A stretch of DNA of 64,000 nucleotides from assembly GCA_013450215.1 (NCBI GenBank), contig JACDSH010000019.1, positions 1 to 64,000 of the forward strand, written 5' to 3'. The notes under the pieces are model-generated. The model saw only the letters and a list, made by a program, of their open reading frames with translations, did no database searches and was not told the origin of the DNA. The stretch comes from Nitrosospira sp. Lineage in GTDB: Bacteria > Pseudomonadota > Gammaproteobacteria > Burkholderiales > Nitrosomonadaceae. A program made the position numbers and the translations under genes. Every line of letters starts with the position of its first letter. Position 1 is the stretch's first letter. Below, one piece after another: positions 50,101 through 61,882 of this stretch.

Positions 50101-50740
50101 TTACCCAGTCGATTTTAAGAATCGTGTCAGATTCTGCGGTAAGCTCCTGTGTCTGACTTCAAAATGAAGGTGTGAGCCGATAGAATGCCCGGTACTTCCA
50201 ACTTCTGCAATTCTCTGTCCCCGTAGAGCTACTTGACCAGTTTTGACGAGACGCCTTGCAGCATGGGCATATCGACTGACTAGGTCATTGCCGTGGTCAA
50301 TATCAACCATTTTACCATATCCAGGCTGATAGTCAGAATAGACTACAACGCCACCTGCTGAGGCTATGACTGGCGTCCCTATCTCAGCAATAAAATCAAC
50401 CCCTTCATGGAATGCACTTTTCCCTGAAAATAGGCCTATACGCAAACCACAGCCGCAGTAGTTGGGTTTGCATCTGTCCCATTCTAAAAGCCATGGCGTT
50501 CAAACTGTCGCGCAGGTATGATTGGTTTTTTTGGTGCTCTTCCTGTTTCACTCTGAGCACTAGAGATCGGAGGGAAGGGCTATCTATTTTATCTGCATAG
50601 CGTAAAGACAGATAATTAAACCCCATTACCAGCATTATAATTACGAATAAGAGAGCTTCCGACAGCATCGTCAAATTCGTGCCGGTTAGGGTTAGAGTCC
50701 CTGCTTTTAACAAATTACTGGAGACCAGAATTACATTCAT
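50101..50740 (-). pseudogene. M23 (LytM) family metallopeptidase, apparent internal deletion plus frameshift
   Basis: N-terminal part from ATG 50740 (MNVILVSSNLLKAGTLTLTGTNL...LNAMAFRMGQMQTQLLRL) is out of frame with the C-terminal peptidase part (RIGLFSGKSAFHEGVDFIAEIGTPVIASAGGVVVYSDYQPGYGKMVDIDHGNDLVSRYAHA...HLHFEVRH); typical central linker missing. Confidence 0.75.
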
Positions 50741-50766
50741 CTTATTACCCAAATTCTCACGCAGAT

Positions 50767-51267
50767 ATGACCGCACGCAAGATTGACTTCTACCTAACCA
50801 CTCTCGGCACCGCTGATCAGCAAGGCCTATTCGCTCAGGCGAGTCAATTGACACTGATGCAACGAGCATTTACGGAATTTGTTCCGCCTCGATTATCAAT
50901 ATACTGCACCGTCGGCTGGATTTCCAAAGGAAATTTAACTATCTATGCTTGTAACGGCGCAATTGCAGCAAAACTGAAACAGATTTCACCTTCGTTGCTT
51001 TTAAAATTCCAGCAGAATAATTTTGAGGTGGCTGCGATCCGGGTTGTTGTGCATGCACATAACCACTTTGCAGTTGTTGACAAGAAGATCGATAAAGACT
51101 TGATTATCGGCCCACTTGGTTTGGACAACTTGAGTCAGCTGGCTGCGGGACTACCCTCATCGCCACTAAAAAGCGCCGTTGAATCACTACTTAAAAAACA
51201 AATCAAGCCAGCGACATCTCAGCCTAAGGCTGCGTTAGCGGCGCCTACTGTCCGAGTCCCACAATAA
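50767..51267 (+). CDS. dciA: DUF721/DciA-like protein (putative replicative helicase loader family)
   Basis: 166 aa; WISKGNLTIYACNGAIAAKLKQISPSLLLKFQ resembles DUF721; position divergent from the M23/secA locus is typical of betaproteobacteria. Confidence 0.7.
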   Translation: MTARKIDFYLTTLGTADQQGLFAQASQLTLMQRAFTEFVPPRLSIYCTVGWISKGNLTIYACNGAIAAKLKQISPSLLLKFQQNNFEVAAIRVVVHAHNHFAVVDKKIDKDLIIGPLGLDNLSQLAAGLPSSPLKSAVESLLKKQIKPATSQPKAALAAPTVRVPQ

Positions 51268-51481
51268 AAGATCATCTTCTCATATAGCGCAAGGCTCTCG
51301 CTGCCCATGATGCCGCGAGAGCGGGAGTCGATGGCCACTAAACAGCTTACTTCCCACCCCAAATCTGGGAATAGTTTCAGTCATTTTCATGCATTGGCGC
51401 TTGATCCCTAATTAGCCCTACATCCAGCGAATTTCTCTTTTTTAGCCCACACAACATCACAAAAATCCTTAATAACCCTTA

Positions 51482-52648
51482 TCAATCGGCTTGTTTTCGT
51501 AGGAATGCAGGGATATCCAGCACATCTACCCCGGATTGTCTCATCGCTTCCACTGTTAAACCGTGCCTTCTGTTGGTGCGGATTGCAGCAGGAATCTCCG
51601 ACCCCTTCCAGCTCGAAGCGTCTACCAATATTGCATTGTCGGTTCCGGTTCTGGTATGGATAATACTCAACGGTTTCGGCTGAGTATGGCTAACCACACC
51701 ACCCAACCCGGTTGCCACCACGGTGACCCTAAGGTTATCTCCCATGTTCTCGTCGATTACGGTGCCAACAATTACAGTTGCATCTTCAGCCGTAAAGTCT
51801 TTGATCGTGCTCATCACTTCATGAACTTCACGCATCTTCATTCCCGAGCTGGCGGTGATATTCACCAAAACCCCGCGCGCGCCAGAGAGATTCAAGTCTT
51901 CCAGCAATGGACTTGATACCGCCTGCTCTGCTGCTACGCGGGCCCGATCTATGCCCGAGGCGAATGCGGAGCCCATCATCGCCACTCCCATTTCCGACAT
52001 CACCGTCTTAACATCAGCAAAGTCTACATTTACTAACCCCGGACAGTTGATGACCTCTGCAATTCCAGCAACTGCCCCATACAAGACATTATTTGCAGCC
52101 TTGAATGCGTCCAACATACTTACATCCTCTCCCAGCACCATCATCAACTTATCATTAGGGATCACGATCAACGAATCAACATGTTGCGACAGTGCCTCCA
52201 TTCCAACTTGTGCCGCTTTAAGTCTCTTACCCTCAAATGTGAAGGGCTTTGTCACCACCGCTACAGTAAGTATGCCCATCTCCTTAGCTACCTGTGCCAC
52301 CACGGGTGCGGCACCTGTACCCGTTCCACCTCCCATACCAGCGGTAACAAATAGCATATCTGCACCTTCAATCAGTTCGGCTATACGGTCACGGTCTTCT
52401 AGAGCGGCTTCCCGACCAATCTCGGGGTTTGCACCTGCACCCAATCCTTTAGTAATCTCTGCCCCTAATTGCAGCAGTGTGCGTGCTTGATTACGCTTCA
52501 ATGCCTGCGCATCAGTATTGGCACAAATGAACTCAACACCCTGCACCCCGTTCTGGATCATGTGATCTACAGCATTACCTCCGCAACCACCGACGCCGAT
52601 AACTTTGATAACTGCTTCCTGTGTTTGTGTATCCATGATTTCGAACAT
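51482..52648 (-). CDS. ftsZ: Cell division protein FtsZ
   Basis: IKVIGVGGCGGNAVDHM; GMGGGTGTGAAPVVA; C-terminal peptide DVLDIPAFLRKQAD. Confidence 0.98.
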   Translation of the reverse strand: MFEIMDTQTQEAVIKVIGVGGCGGNAVDHMIQNGVQGVEFICANTDAQALKRNQARTLLQLGAEITKGLGAGANPEIGREAALEDRDRIAELIEGADMLFVTAGMGGGTGTGAAPVVAQVAKEMGILTVAVVTKPFTFEGKRLKAAQVGMEALSQHVDSLIVIPNDKLMMVLGEDVSMLDAFKAANNVLYGAVAGIAEVINCPGLVNVDFADVKTVMSEMGVAMMGSAFASGIDRARVAAEQAVSSPLLEDLNLSGARGVLVNITASSGMKMREVHEVMSTIKDFTAEDATVIVGTVIDENMGDNLRVTVVATGLGGVVSHTQPKPLSIIHTRTGTDNAILVDASSWKGSEIPAAIRTNRRHGLTVEAMRQSGVDVLDIPAFLRKQAD

Positions 52649-52773
52649 TATGTTTCTCCTTTTATGAATTTAAAACGCTGCATTTAAAAAGTATCCTTAA
52701 ACTTTTAAGCCTAGATCTGACAGCCTTGATAACGAACGCAACACCCTCGCTCCGAAACTCTTATTTCAAAGTT

Positions 52774-54012
52774 CTAAAAATTCCCCTGAAACCAACTCTT
52801 CATCCTCTCAAGAATCTGTTTCATTGAGTTGCCCTGCAGTCGAACGTGCTGCTGACGCTGAAATTTCTCCATCCCAGCAATAATCAAGCCAACACCGGTC
52901 GAGAACCGTGGCGTACGTACTACTTCTTCCAAACTGCCCCGATACTGTGGCAACCCTAACCTTACCGGCATGTGAAATATTTCTTCACCCAACTCCACCA
53001 TTCCTTGCAGGGAACTACTACCGCCCGTAATGACGATCCCAGATGAAAGTAACTCCTCGAATCCGCTACGACGCAACTCACCCTGCACCAGCGAATAGAG
53101 CTCTTCTACCCGTGGCTCAATCACCTCCGCTAAGGTCTGCCTTGAAAGCTGGCGTGTACCACGCTCGCCCACGCCCGACACCTCCACCATTTCATGAGGG
53201 TCAGCCATACCCCGCAAAGCGCAACCATAGGCACACTTGATATCTTCTGCATCTTTTGTCGGCGTTCGCAATGCCATTGCAATGTCATTGGTGATCTGGT
53301 CCCCAGCGATCGGAATTACCGCCGTATGGCGAATTGCACCATTAGTAAATACCGCTATATCTGTAGTCCCTCCGCCTATGTCGACTAGGCACACACCCAG
53401 ATCTTTCTCGTCTTCTGACAGAACAGCCATCGCCGAAGCTAGTGGCTGCAAAACTAAATCGCGTACCTCCAAGCCACAACGTCGCACACACTTCATGATG
53501 TTCTGAGCCGCCGATACCGCACCTGTCACAATGTGCACCTTTACTTCTAGGCGTATACCACTCATACCGATCGGTTCGCGTACATCCTCCTGCCCATCCA
53601 CGATAAATTCCTGATTGAGAATATGCAGCACCTGCTGATCAGCTGGAATATTTACTGCCTTCGCGGTTTCCATCACTCGCTCTACGTCTATGCGCGACAC
53701 CTCTTTGTCTTTTATCGCTACCGTCCCATGCGAATTGAAGCTTTTGATATGGCTTCCCGCAATCCCTGTGTACACTTCACGGATCTTACAATTAGCCATC
53801 AGTTCTGCCTCTTCCAAAGCTCGCTGAATTGCGTTCACTGTAGTTTCGATATTGACGACCACCCCCTTCTTTAAGCCACGAGAAGGATGGCTGCCCATGC
53901 CAATAATTTCAAATCCACCTTCGGGTTTGACCTCGACGACGATGGCAACGATCTTTGAAGTTCCTATATCGAGGCCAACAATCAGGTCTCTGTTTTCATT
54001 AACTCTACTCAT
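52774..54012 (-). CDS. ftsA: Cell division protein FtsA
   Basis: LIVGLDIGTSKIVAIVVEV; VDIGGGTTDIAVF; IVITGGSSSLQGM. Confidence 0.97.
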   Translation of the reverse strand: MSRVNENRDLIVGLDIGTSKIVAIVVEVKPEGGFEIIGMGSHPSRGLKKGVVVNIETTVNAIQRALEEAELMANCKIREVYTGIAGSHIKSFNSHGTVAIKDKEVSRIDVERVMETAKAVNIPADQQVLHILNQEFIVDGQEDVREPIGMSGIRLEVKVHIVTGAVSAAQNIMKCVRRCGLEVRDLVLQPLASAMAVLSEDEKDLGVCLVDIGGGTTDIAVFTNGAIRHTAVIPIAGDQITNDIAMALRTPTKDAEDIKCAYGCALRGMADPHEMVEVSGVGERGTRQLSRQTLAEVIEPRVEELYSLVQGELRRSGFEELLSSGIVITGGSSSLQGMVELGEEIFHMPVRLGLPQYRGSLEEVVRTPRFSTGVGLIIAGMEKFQRQQHVRLQGNSMKQILERMKSWFQGNF

Positions 54013-54033
54013 CTATTTTATGTATCCTTAATC

Positions 54034-54801
54034 TCAAGCTGCTTTCTTCACGCTTGCTATGCGGTTTTCGTGCTGCAGTGTTTCCTGTGTACGAACCGCA
54101 AAGCCATTGGAATAGCGTAAATCAACATATGTAAAATTTTGATTCAACTGCGCGACGCTGCGGTCGTATGTTGAAACATAACGCAGCAACCGATCTTCCA
54201 TTCGATCACGTCCTAACTCAAGCACAGTCCCATTTTCTAGTTGAATTCTCCAGGCGCGTCTCGGCGACAGAACTAACTGAGCAATATCCTGCTGCAACGG
54301 CTGCAGTAATTTACTGAAGGCAACGTATTGCGCCACCACATCGAAGGAGCTTCCGGTTGGCCCGATGAATATCGGCAGCCTCTCCTCACCCCCAACGACT
54401 GATCCGACAAATAACTCTCCGTGACTATTTACAAGCTCTTCTCCGCCCCACTGCGCTACCGCCACATGCTCTTCCAAAGTTACCTCTAGACCCTGTGGCC
54501 AATGCCGCCGCAAACTTGCAACCCTTACCCATGACAGCCTCTCGAATCCTTCACGTATTGCGTCCAGATTTATCGTCAGAAAATTACCTTCAATCTCACC
54601 TCGAACTACTTTATCTATTTGCTCACGAGTAACGTGTTTCAATTCCTTTCCGCTATTGCTAGCCCCAATCACTTTCACCTGCTTCACCGGAATCATTGAT
54701 GAGTTCACTGCCCATGACCCAATGATGTAGGTTGCCGCAAGTGCCGCAATCCACAGCAGCAGATTGGCCAATAGGCGTAAGGCCTGGTGGTTATCCCACA
54801 T
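54034..54801 (-). CDS. ftsQ: Cell division protein FtsQ
   Basis: Single TM plus POTRA and FtsQ domain; between ddl and ftsA. Confidence 0.93.
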   Translation of the reverse strand: MWDNHQALRLLANLLLWIAALAATYIIGSWAVNSSMIPVKQVKVIGASNSGKELKHVTREQIDKVVRGEIEGNFLTINLDAIREGFERLSWVRVASLRRHWPQGLEVTLEEHVAVAQWGGEELVNSHGELFVGSVVGGEERLPIFIGPTGSSFDVVAQYVAFSKLLQPLQQDIAQLVLSPRRAWRIQLENGTVLELGRDRMEDRLLRYVSTYDRSVAQLNQNFTYVDLRYSNGFAVRTQETLQHENRIASVKKAA

Positions 54802-55714
54802 GGGCCGACTCTAGTATTGTCACTACCAGGTCCTCAAATGTGATTCCTGCTGCTCTTGCCGCCATTGGCACGAGACTGTGATCGGTCATTCCGGGTGAAG
54901 TATTAGTCTCTAGAAAGTAAGCGCTTCCTAGCTTATCTAGCATTACATCCACTCTGCCCCAGCCCTCACATCCCAAAATCTTGTGTGCCTGTAGAGCTTG
55001 CTCTTGAATTACCAGTTCCTCTCCTGCAGACAGGCCGCTCGGGCAGAAATAACAAGTATCATTTGCAAAATATTTAGCTTGATAATCGTACAGCCCTCCC
55101 GCTGGCTCGATCCGTACCAGAGGTAATGGAGTCTCTCCCAGAATCGCAGCCGTCAGCTCTATTCCATCGATGAATTGCTCTGCCAATACGACCGCATCAT
55201 GCTTTGCGGCTAACTTGTAGGCAGCTTGCAAGTCCTCTTCTACCATCACCTTGCTCAATCCTATTGTCGATCCTTCGCGCGACGGCTTTACGATAAGTGG
55301 CAGCCCCAATTCCTTCACCACAGCAGCTAAATCGCTTTGTTCATCGAGTACGGCATAACGCGGCGTTTTAATTCCTGCTGCTTGCCACAGCAGTTTGGTG
55401 CGCCACTTGTCCATCGCCAGTGCACTCGCCATGACGCCGCTCCCGGTATACGGCAATCCCATTAACTCCAAGGCCCCTTGCACAGTTCCATCTTCGCCAT
55501 ATCGTCCATGTAATGCGATATGCGCTCTTTTGAAACCCTGCCGTAACAATTCTTCCATCGCCTCTTCGGCTGGATCAAAAGGGTATGCATCCACGCCTTT
55601 GCGTCTCAGCCCATCCAGCACTGCTTGCCCGCTCCTGAGTGAGATCGCACGTTCAGCTGAACGGCCACCCAAGAGAACTGCTACTTTTCCGAAGTCATGA
55701 TTATTCACAATCAA
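54791..55714 (-). CDS. ddl: D-alanine--D-alanine ligase
   Basis: [81 protein letters not shown]. Confidence 0.96.
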   Translation of the reverse strand: MIVNNHDFGKVAVLLGGRSAERAISLRSGQAVLDGLRRKGVDAYPFDPAEEAMEELLRQGFKRAHIALHGRYGEDGTVQGALELMGLPYTGSGVMASALAMDKWRTKLLWQAAGIKTPRYAVLDEQSDLAAVVKELGLPLIVKPSREGSTIGLSKVMVEEDLQAAYKLAAKHDAVVLAEQFIDGIELTAAILGETPLPLVRIEPAGGLYDYQAKYFANDTCYFCPSGLSAGEELVIQEQALQAHKILGCEGWGRVDVMLDKLGSAYFLETNTSPGMTDHSLVPMAARAAGITFEDLVVTILESAHVG

Positions 55715-55763
55715 GCACTCCCGCCCAATAAATCAATAAACCAAATTTTAAATTTATCGTTAA

Positions 55764-56741
55764 TCATTTGGCCTCACCGATGATTCGCACTTCCTGTATC
55801 AACTCCACTCCAGTTCTCTCTTTTACCATTCTGCGCAACGCCACAATTACCATTTCAATATCTGTGGCGGTGGCGTTGTTTGCATTAACAATGAAGTTTG
55901 CATGCTTAGTTGAAACCATCGCACCACCGATACAGAAACCCTTTAGTCCACTCGCCTCGATCAATCGAGCCGCATGATCTCCCGGTGGGTTTCGAAATAC
56001 TGAACCAGCATTGGGCAGACTCAATGGTTGACTTTCGATTCTATGGGAGAGCAATTCTTTAATTCTCTTTCGCGATGCGGCGACCTCGCCGCTCTTTAGT
56101 CTGAACCACCCCCCTACAAACCACTCTTCACTCCCAACGCTCCCAAATCCAGGGCGTAATGCAACATGCCGGTAATCTATTGTGAAGTCCTTATGATTAC
56201 GTACCTGCAACTGTCCGGCACGGCCAATCATCTGAACATTCTCGACAATGTCCCAAGTTTCGCTGCCATAGCAGCCAGCATTCATTGTCAACGCTCCGCC
56301 CACTGTTCCAGGTATGCCAGCCAAAAATTCGGCGCCGGCCAGCCCATGTACTGCCGCATATCGCGCGACCTTGGCACAGGACACACCCGCCTCCGTATAT
56401 ATCAATCCTCCATCTGAACTCTGTTCCTCAAGATTCAGCCCTTTCAAACGCATGTGAAGCAGGATAAGTGTGCCGCGCACCCCACCGTCACGTACCAGCA
56501 AATTGCTGCCCAACCCAACCATATATACCGGCTCCCCTTTCGGCAAAACTCGCATAAACTGAATAAGGTCGTTCAAATCAGCTGGAATATAAACACGTTG
56601 CGCTTCACCCCCTACCCGCCACGATATGTGCTTCCTCATCGACTCATTCACTCGCACCTCTCCGCGCAGGGCTTCTCCCATCCCCTTCTTATGAAGCGCG
56701 TATGAGTGAGTCTCAAATTTATTAGGCTCTGTCATATCCAT
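55764..56741 (-). CDS. murB: UDP-N-acetylmuramate dehydrogenase
   Basis: [77 protein letters not shown]. Confidence 0.96.
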   Translation of the reverse strand: MDMTEPNKFETHSYALHKKGMGEALRGEVRVNESMRKHISWRVGGEAQRVYIPADLNDLIQFMRVLPKGEPVYMVGLGSNLLVRDGGVRGTLILLHMRLKGLNLEEQSSDGGLIYTEAGVSCAKVARYAAVHGLAGAEFLAGIPGTVGGALTMNAGCYGSETWDIVENVQMIGRAGQLQVRNHKDFTIDYRHVALRPGFGSVGSEEWFVGGWFRLKSGEVAASRKRIKELLSHRIESQPLSLPNAGSVFRNPPGDHAARLIEASGLKGFCIGGAMVSTKHANFIVNANNATATDIEMVIVALRRMVKERTGVELIQEVRIIGEAK

Positions 56742-58154
56742 TCATGCATCCCACATCGCAGTAATTGACGCCACTGCACCCACCGATCCTGCTCCCATCA
56801 CCAGGACTACATCGCCATCCTGCACCACCCTCCTGATAGCAGCAGGCATCTCATCCACTGTCTCAACATAAATTGGCTCTACCTTCCCCTGTATCCTTAG
56901 TGCTCGAGCTAACGACTTACTATCAGCAGCCACGATTGGCACCTCACCCGCGGGATAAACTTCGGTTAATAACAGCACGTCAACGGTTGATAATACTTTG
57001 ATAAAATCTTCAAATACGTCACGCGTACGCGAATAGCGATGCGGCTGAAACGCCAACAACAAACGACGACCAGGGAACGCTCCTCGCGCAGCTGCAATAG
57101 TCGCAGCCATTTCTACAGGGTGGTGGCCATAATCATCGACCAGTGTGAAGCAACCGTTTTGACCATTCTCTGTTTTATCTATTTTGATCTCGCCATACCG
57201 CTGGAAACGGCGCCCCACTCCTCCGAATCTTGCTAGTGCCTTGATGATAACCTCGTCGGCCACCCCTACCTCGTTCCCAACGGCAATCGCCGCCAACGCA
57301 TTTTGTACGTTATGCAGACCCGGGAGATTCAGTGATATTTCAAGCTTGCGTGTCTTTCCACACGTCCCCACTATCGCGGTAAAACACATCCGCCCTCCGC
57401 TGTGATGAATATTCACAGCACGGATCATTGCTTTATCTGACAGTCCGTATGTTGTGATCGGTTTAGCGATGGCGGGCATGATTTCACTTACATTCGCATC
57501 GTCTATGCACAGCATCACCATCCCGTAAAAAGGTAGGTGCTGCACAAAGTCTACAAACGCCTGCTTGAGTCTGCCGAAATCATGGCCATAGGTCTCCATA
57601 TGATCGGCATCGATATTGGTCACTACCGCTAACACCGGTTGCAAACAGAGGAATGATGCGTCCGACTCATCCGCTTCAACCACAATGAATTCACCACTCC
57701 CCAGTCTGGCATTCGAACCTGAAGCTTCTAATCTGCCACCAATAACGAAAGTGGGGTCCATTCCCGCTTCCGCCAGGATGCTTGCAATCAGGCTAGTGGT
57801 GGTAGTCTTTCCATGTGTACCTGCAACGGCGATGCCCTGTCGTAACCTCATCAGTTCCGCCAGCATCATTGCGCGGGGCACCACAGGAATATTGCGCTCA
57901 TGTGCTTCAGTCACTTCTGGATTGTCTGGCTTCACTGCTGTTGATGTCACGACAGCATCTGCCGATACCACCTGATTACTTTCATGTCCCAAATAGATAG
58001 TGATTCCTAGACTTTTTAGACGTTGCGTTGTGGCACTGTCAGTCAAGTCTGAACCACTCACTTGGTAACCTAAGTTAAACATTACCTCTGCAATGCCACT
58101 CATGCCAGAGCCGCCAATACCAATAAAATGAATGTGTTTGACTTTATGCTTCAT
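56742..58154 (-). CDS. murC: UDP-N-acetylmuramate--L-alanine ligase
   Basis: [74 protein letters not shown]. Confidence 0.97.
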   Translation of the reverse strand: MKHKVKHIHFIGIGGSGMSGIAEVMFNLGYQVSGSDLTDSATTQRLKSLGITIYLGHESNQVVSADAVVTSTAVKPDNPEVTEAHERNIPVVPRAMMLAELMRLRQGIAVAGTHGKTTTTSLIASILAEAGMDPTFVIGGRLEASGSNARLGSGEFIVVEADESDASFLCLQPVLAVVTNIDADHMETYGHDFGRLKQAFVDFVQHLPFYGMVMLCIDDANVSEIMPAIAKPITTYGLSDKAMIRAVNIHHSGGRMCFTAIVGTCGKTRKLEISLNLPGLHNVQNALAAIAVGNEVGVADEVIIKALARFGGVGRRFQRYGEIKIDKTENGQNGCFTLVDDYGHHPVEMAATIAAARGAFPGRRLLLAFQPHRYSRTRDVFEDFIKVLSTVDVLLLTEVYPAGEVPIVAADSKSLARALRIQGKVEPIYVETVDEMPAAIRRVVQDGDVVLVMGAGSVGAVASITAMWDA

Positions 58155-58164
58155 GATTCTCGGC

Positions 58165-59298
58165 TCATATTCTTGCCAATCCCATACACACTTCAGCCAC
58201 TATTTGTGTCGCATCGGGTTTCGCTAGTGCGCGCGCTTTCACCGCCATCTCTGCTAACCTCTCACGGCTTAATTTCGTTAAGAGTGTTGCCAACCCTTGT
58301 GGGGTCAGTTCATTTTGTGGAATCAGTACCGCAGCATCCCGCTCACTCAGGAATCTAGCATTACTGGATTGATGGTCATCTACGGCATATGGGAACGGCA
58401 CTAGTATGCTTGCCACACCTGCTGCTGCCAGCTCTGCAATTGTGAGAGCACCGGCCCGACAAATAACAAGATCAGATGCCTCGTAACAGGCTGCCATATC
58501 CTCGATGAAGGCAACCAGATCGCCTGTCACTCCAGCTTCTTCATAATTTTTTGTTAATGCCTCTAGATGGTTTGTTCCCCCCTGGTGCTTTACCCTCGGA
58601 CGCCTGTCTTCTGACATTAATTTCAATGCCTGTGGCACGATAGTATTTAACGCATACGCGCCCAAGCTACCTCCTATCACCAGCAGACTCAGCCTCTGAC
58701 CATCATTCATATCGTTGCTGGCATACCTTTTCTCGGGCGCAGTCATCTGAGCAATCTCATTGCGCACCGGATTACCAGAAAAAATTGCCTTCTTATTGCC
58801 CCTGATTGCATAGGGAAAGCCCAGTAAAACTTTATCTGCAAACTTTGCCAGCACTCTATTGGTAAGACCCGCTATCGAATTCTGTTCGTGTATTACCAGC
58901 GGCTTACCCAATATCGCAGCCATCATGCCGCCAGGGAACGCAGGATATCCCCCCAAACCCAAAACTACATCTGGACGCACCTGATAAATCACCTTGGCAC
59001 TTTGCCAAAATGCTCGCAGCAACTGTAGCGGCAATCCTATCCATGCCCCGATACTTTTGTTCCGCACTCCAGAGAACTGAATGGTCCTTATGTCATACCC
59101 ACGTTTTGGCACCAAGATGGTCTCCATCCCTCCCTCAGTTCCCAGCCACACAACGTGCCAACCTACTGCCTTCATGTAATCTGCCACTGCTAGTCCAGGG
59201 AACACGTGCCCACCAGTTCCACCAGCCATGATCAAGATAGTGCGTTCCAAGTCCACACTCCTCCATTTATTTTCGGCGTGTACCCACTCACAAGGCAA
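58165..59298 (-). CDS. murG: Undecaprenyldiphospho-muramoylpentapeptide beta-N-acetylglucosaminyltransferase (true start probably internal, near [11 protein letters not shown])
   Basis: [67 protein letters not shown]. Confidence 0.96.
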   Translation of the reverse strand: MPCEWVHAENKWRSVDLERTILIMAGGTGGHVFPGLAVADYMKAVGWHVVWLGTEGGMETILVPKRGYDIRTIQFSGVRNKSIGAWIGLPLQLLRAFWQSAKVIYQVRPDVVLGLGGYPAFPGGMMAAILGKPLVIHEQNSIAGLTNRVLAKFADKVLLGFPYAIRGNKKAIFSGNPVRNEIAQMTAPEKRYASNDMNDGQRLSLLVIGGSLGAYALNTIVPQALKLMSEDRRPRVKHQGGTNHLEALTKNYEEAGVTGDLVAFIEDMAACYEASDLVICRAGALTIAELAAAGVASILVPFPYAVDDHQSSNARFLSERDAAVLIPQNELTPQGLATLLTKLSRERLAEMAVKARALAKPDATQIVAEVCMGLARI

Positions 59299-60457
59299 AT
59301 CCCCGCATACTTTGTCGATTCTCCCAATCTACTCGCAGCAACACCGCAAGAGCCACACAGTTAGCAACAATACTGCTGCCGCCGAAGCTCATCAGCGGCA
59401 GAGTCAATCCTTTGGTCGGCAATATTCCCATGTTCACACCCATATTGATGAGAGCCTGTACTCCTAGCCATACACCGATACCTTGTGCCACCAACGCGGA
59501 AAAGTGTCGTTCCTGCATCGCAGCCTGACGCCCTATTACAAAGGATCGCACCACCAGTCCTGCAAATAATATTACGACCGCTACTACACCGACAAAGCCT
59601 AACTCTTCTGCAATTACTGCCAATAGGAAATCGGTATGCGCTTCTGGCAGATAAAAAAGTTTTTCTACGCTACCACCCAGCCCGACACCCAACCACTCAC
59701 CTCGTCCGAACGCAATTAGTGCATGACTTAGCTGATAGCCTTTTCCATAAGGATCAATCCACGGATCCATGAACCCTACAATGCGCTGCATCCGGTAAGG
59801 CTCAATCCAAATCAGCGTCAATAGACCAACGATCAGGATGCTGATTAACCCCATGAACACCTTCAAGTTAACCCCTCCCAGAAAGAGTGTTGCCATCACA
59901 ATGGCGGTGATAACGACGAATGCTCCGAAGTCTGGCTCTTTCAGCAGCAGTAAACCGATCACCGACATCACAACTAGTATCGGGAAAAACCCTTTTCGAA
60001 AGTTATCTAGGTGCACTCTCTTCCTGATGGTGTAATCGGCGGCATAAATCACCATAAATAATTTTACGAACTCGGATGGCTGAAAATTGACTACCAGCAG
60101 CGATATCCAGCGACGGCTTCCATTAACTTCTCGCCCTATCCCCGGAATGAGCACCAAAACCAGCAGCAGCACCCCCAACAAGAGTAAACGGAATGAGTAT
60201 TTCTGCCATATCGGCATCGGCACTTGGAACGCAATCAACCCGACTAATATACCGATTAGCAGATAAGCACCATGCCGCATAAGAAAATGGGCTGCGTATC
60301 CACCGGTACCTCGCGCCGCCTCAGCGATTGCAATAGAAGCGGAGTAAACCATCACCAGTCCCAGGCTCAGCAAAAGTATCGCTGACCAGACTAAAATCTG
60401 ATCAAAGTCCTGCGCTATCCTTTGATTACCAATGTCAGTTTGGTAAATCATTGGCAT
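59288..60457 (-). CDS. ftsW: Peptidoglycan polymerase FtsW (SEDS family)
   Basis: SEDS multi-[54 protein letters not shown]. Confidence 0.96.
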   Translation of the reverse strand: MPMIYQTDIGNQRIAQDFDQILVWSAILLLSLGLVMVYSASIAIAEAARGTGGYAAHFLMRHGAYLLIGILVGLIAFQVPMPIWQKYSFRLLLLGVLLLVLVLIPGIGREVNGSRRWISLLVVNFQPSEFVKLFMVIYAADYTIRKRVHLDNFRKGFFPILVVMSVIGLLLLKEPDFGAFVVITAIVMATLFLGGVNLKVFMGLISILIVGLLTLIWIEPYRMQRIVGFMDPWIDPYGKGYQLSHALIAFGRGEWLGVGLGGSVEKLFYLPEAHTDFLLAVIAEELGFVGVVAVVILFAGLVVRSFVIGRQAAMQERHFSALVAQGIGVWLGVQALINMGVNMGILPTKGLTLPLMSFGGSSIVANCVALAVLLRVDWENRQSMRGFAL

Positions 60458-61863
60458 GGGCCTTGAACAATCTTGGCTGGAATTCTTGCAGCTAGGTCCC
60501 TAACTGCTGCAACAAAAACCTCTGCTCGATGTGCATAATTTCTGAACATATCAAGGCTGGCACAAGCGGGTGACATCAGCACCACATCCCCTTGTTCCGC
60601 CAACATAAAACTTTTTTGCACCGCTTCTTCCATCGTCTTTGCTTGATGCACCGGTATGATGCAGCCAGCAAGCGCAGCCTCAATCTTTTTTGCATCTCGC
60701 CCAATCAGAACTACCGCACGCACACGCTCAACCACTGAGTGTTTCAATGGTGTGAAGTCCTGCCCCTTTCCGTCACCGCCGGCGATCAGCACTACCCGTT
60801 GCGTCATGCCGTTAAGCGCTGCAACCGTAGCTCCGACATTAGTGCCCTTCGAGTCGTCGTAAAATGTGACACCTCCGAATGTCGCTACTTTTTCTACCCG
60901 ATGTGGAAGTCCCTTGAATTCACGTAAAGCCTGTAATAATGATCCGAAAGGTAATTCAATGGCTCGACATAGTCCCAATGCGGCGAGTGCATTAACTACA
61001 TTGTGCTGACCAATAAGATTTAACTCGCTTGTTCTCATCAGGCGTGTTCTTCCCTGTACCAACCATGTATCACCACCCTCATGCAACAAGCCAAAATCAT
61101 TCTCAGAAACAGGCTCACCCAGGCCAAAAGTTATCTGCTTTCTCCCGGGCACAGCCATTGCACGTACCATCGGGTCATCTCTGTTAAGAACCTGGGTTCC
61201 ATTCACCTCGCTTAGGAATATCCTTTTTTTGGCCGCGACATAATCTGGCATTCCTACATATCGATCTAAATGGTCTTCGCATAGATTTAACACTGTGGCT
61301 GCATCAGGGCTGAGGCTTCGAGTTGTCTCCAATTGAAAACTGGAAAGCTCCAGAACCCATACCTGAGGAAATTTGCCAGAGTCTTCCCGTCGCATCAATG
61401 CATCCAGTGCTGCAGGGCCAATATTGCCCGCCACTTCAGCATCACAGCCGGCCTTCTTAGCCATTGCTCCCACCATGGCAGTTACCGTTGTTTTCCCGTT
61501 TGAACCAGTGATTCCCAGAATTTTTGATTCTGATCTGCCGAGCCGTCTAATCGCTTGCGCGAAAAGCTCTATATCACCCACTACTGAAACACCGCGCTTT
61601 ACTGCATCCTGCATTAATGGTTCTGCCAGCGTTATACCTGGGCTGACCGCTATGAGATCTATACGTGAAAATATCTTAGCGACAAATTTTCCGGTGAATA
61701 TCTGAGAAATTGGTATGACTCTTTGTATTGCATCCAGATTAGGTGGTACAGCACGGCTGTCTGCGACACGCACAATCGCACCTTGGCGTGTCAGCCACTT
61801 AATCATGGACAATCCGGTTTCCCCCATCCCCAGTACCAGCACCGTTTTATCTTGTAAATTCAT
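60448..61863 (-). CDS. murD: UDP-N-acetylmuramoyl-L-alanine--D-glutamate ligase
   Basis: [63 protein letters not shown]. Confidence 0.97.
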   Translation of the reverse strand: MNLQDKTVLVLGMGETGLSMIKWLTRQGAIVRVADSRAVPPNLDAIQRVIPISQIFTGKFVAKIFSRIDLIAVSPGITLAEPLMQDAVKRGVSVVGDIELFAQAIRRLGRSESKILGITGSNGKTTVTAMVGAMAKKAGCDAEVAGNIGPAALDALMRREDSGKFPQVWVLELSSFQLETTRSLSPDAATVLNLCEDHLDRYVGMPDYVAAKKRIFLSEVNGTQVLNRDDPMVRAMAVPGRKQITFGLGEPVSENDFGLLHEGGDTWLVQGRTRLMRTSELNLIGQHNVVNALAALGLCRAIELPFGSLLQALREFKGLPHRVEKVATFGGVTFYDDSKGTNVGATVAALNGMTQRVVLIAGGDGKGQDFTPLKHSVVERVRAVVLIGRDAKKIEAALAGCIIPVHQAKTMEEAVQKSFMLAEQGDVVLMSPACASLDMFRNYAHRAEVFVAAVRDLAARIPAKIVQGPCQ

Positions 61864-61882
61864 AAGACCACTTCAGAGTCTT

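Noticed and set aside
51855-52490. 211-aa plus-strand ORF antisense to ftsZ
   Set aside because: Low-complexity Ser/Ala/Pro/Thr-rich translation typical of the antisense of a conserved gene; ftsZ on the minus strand explains the open frame
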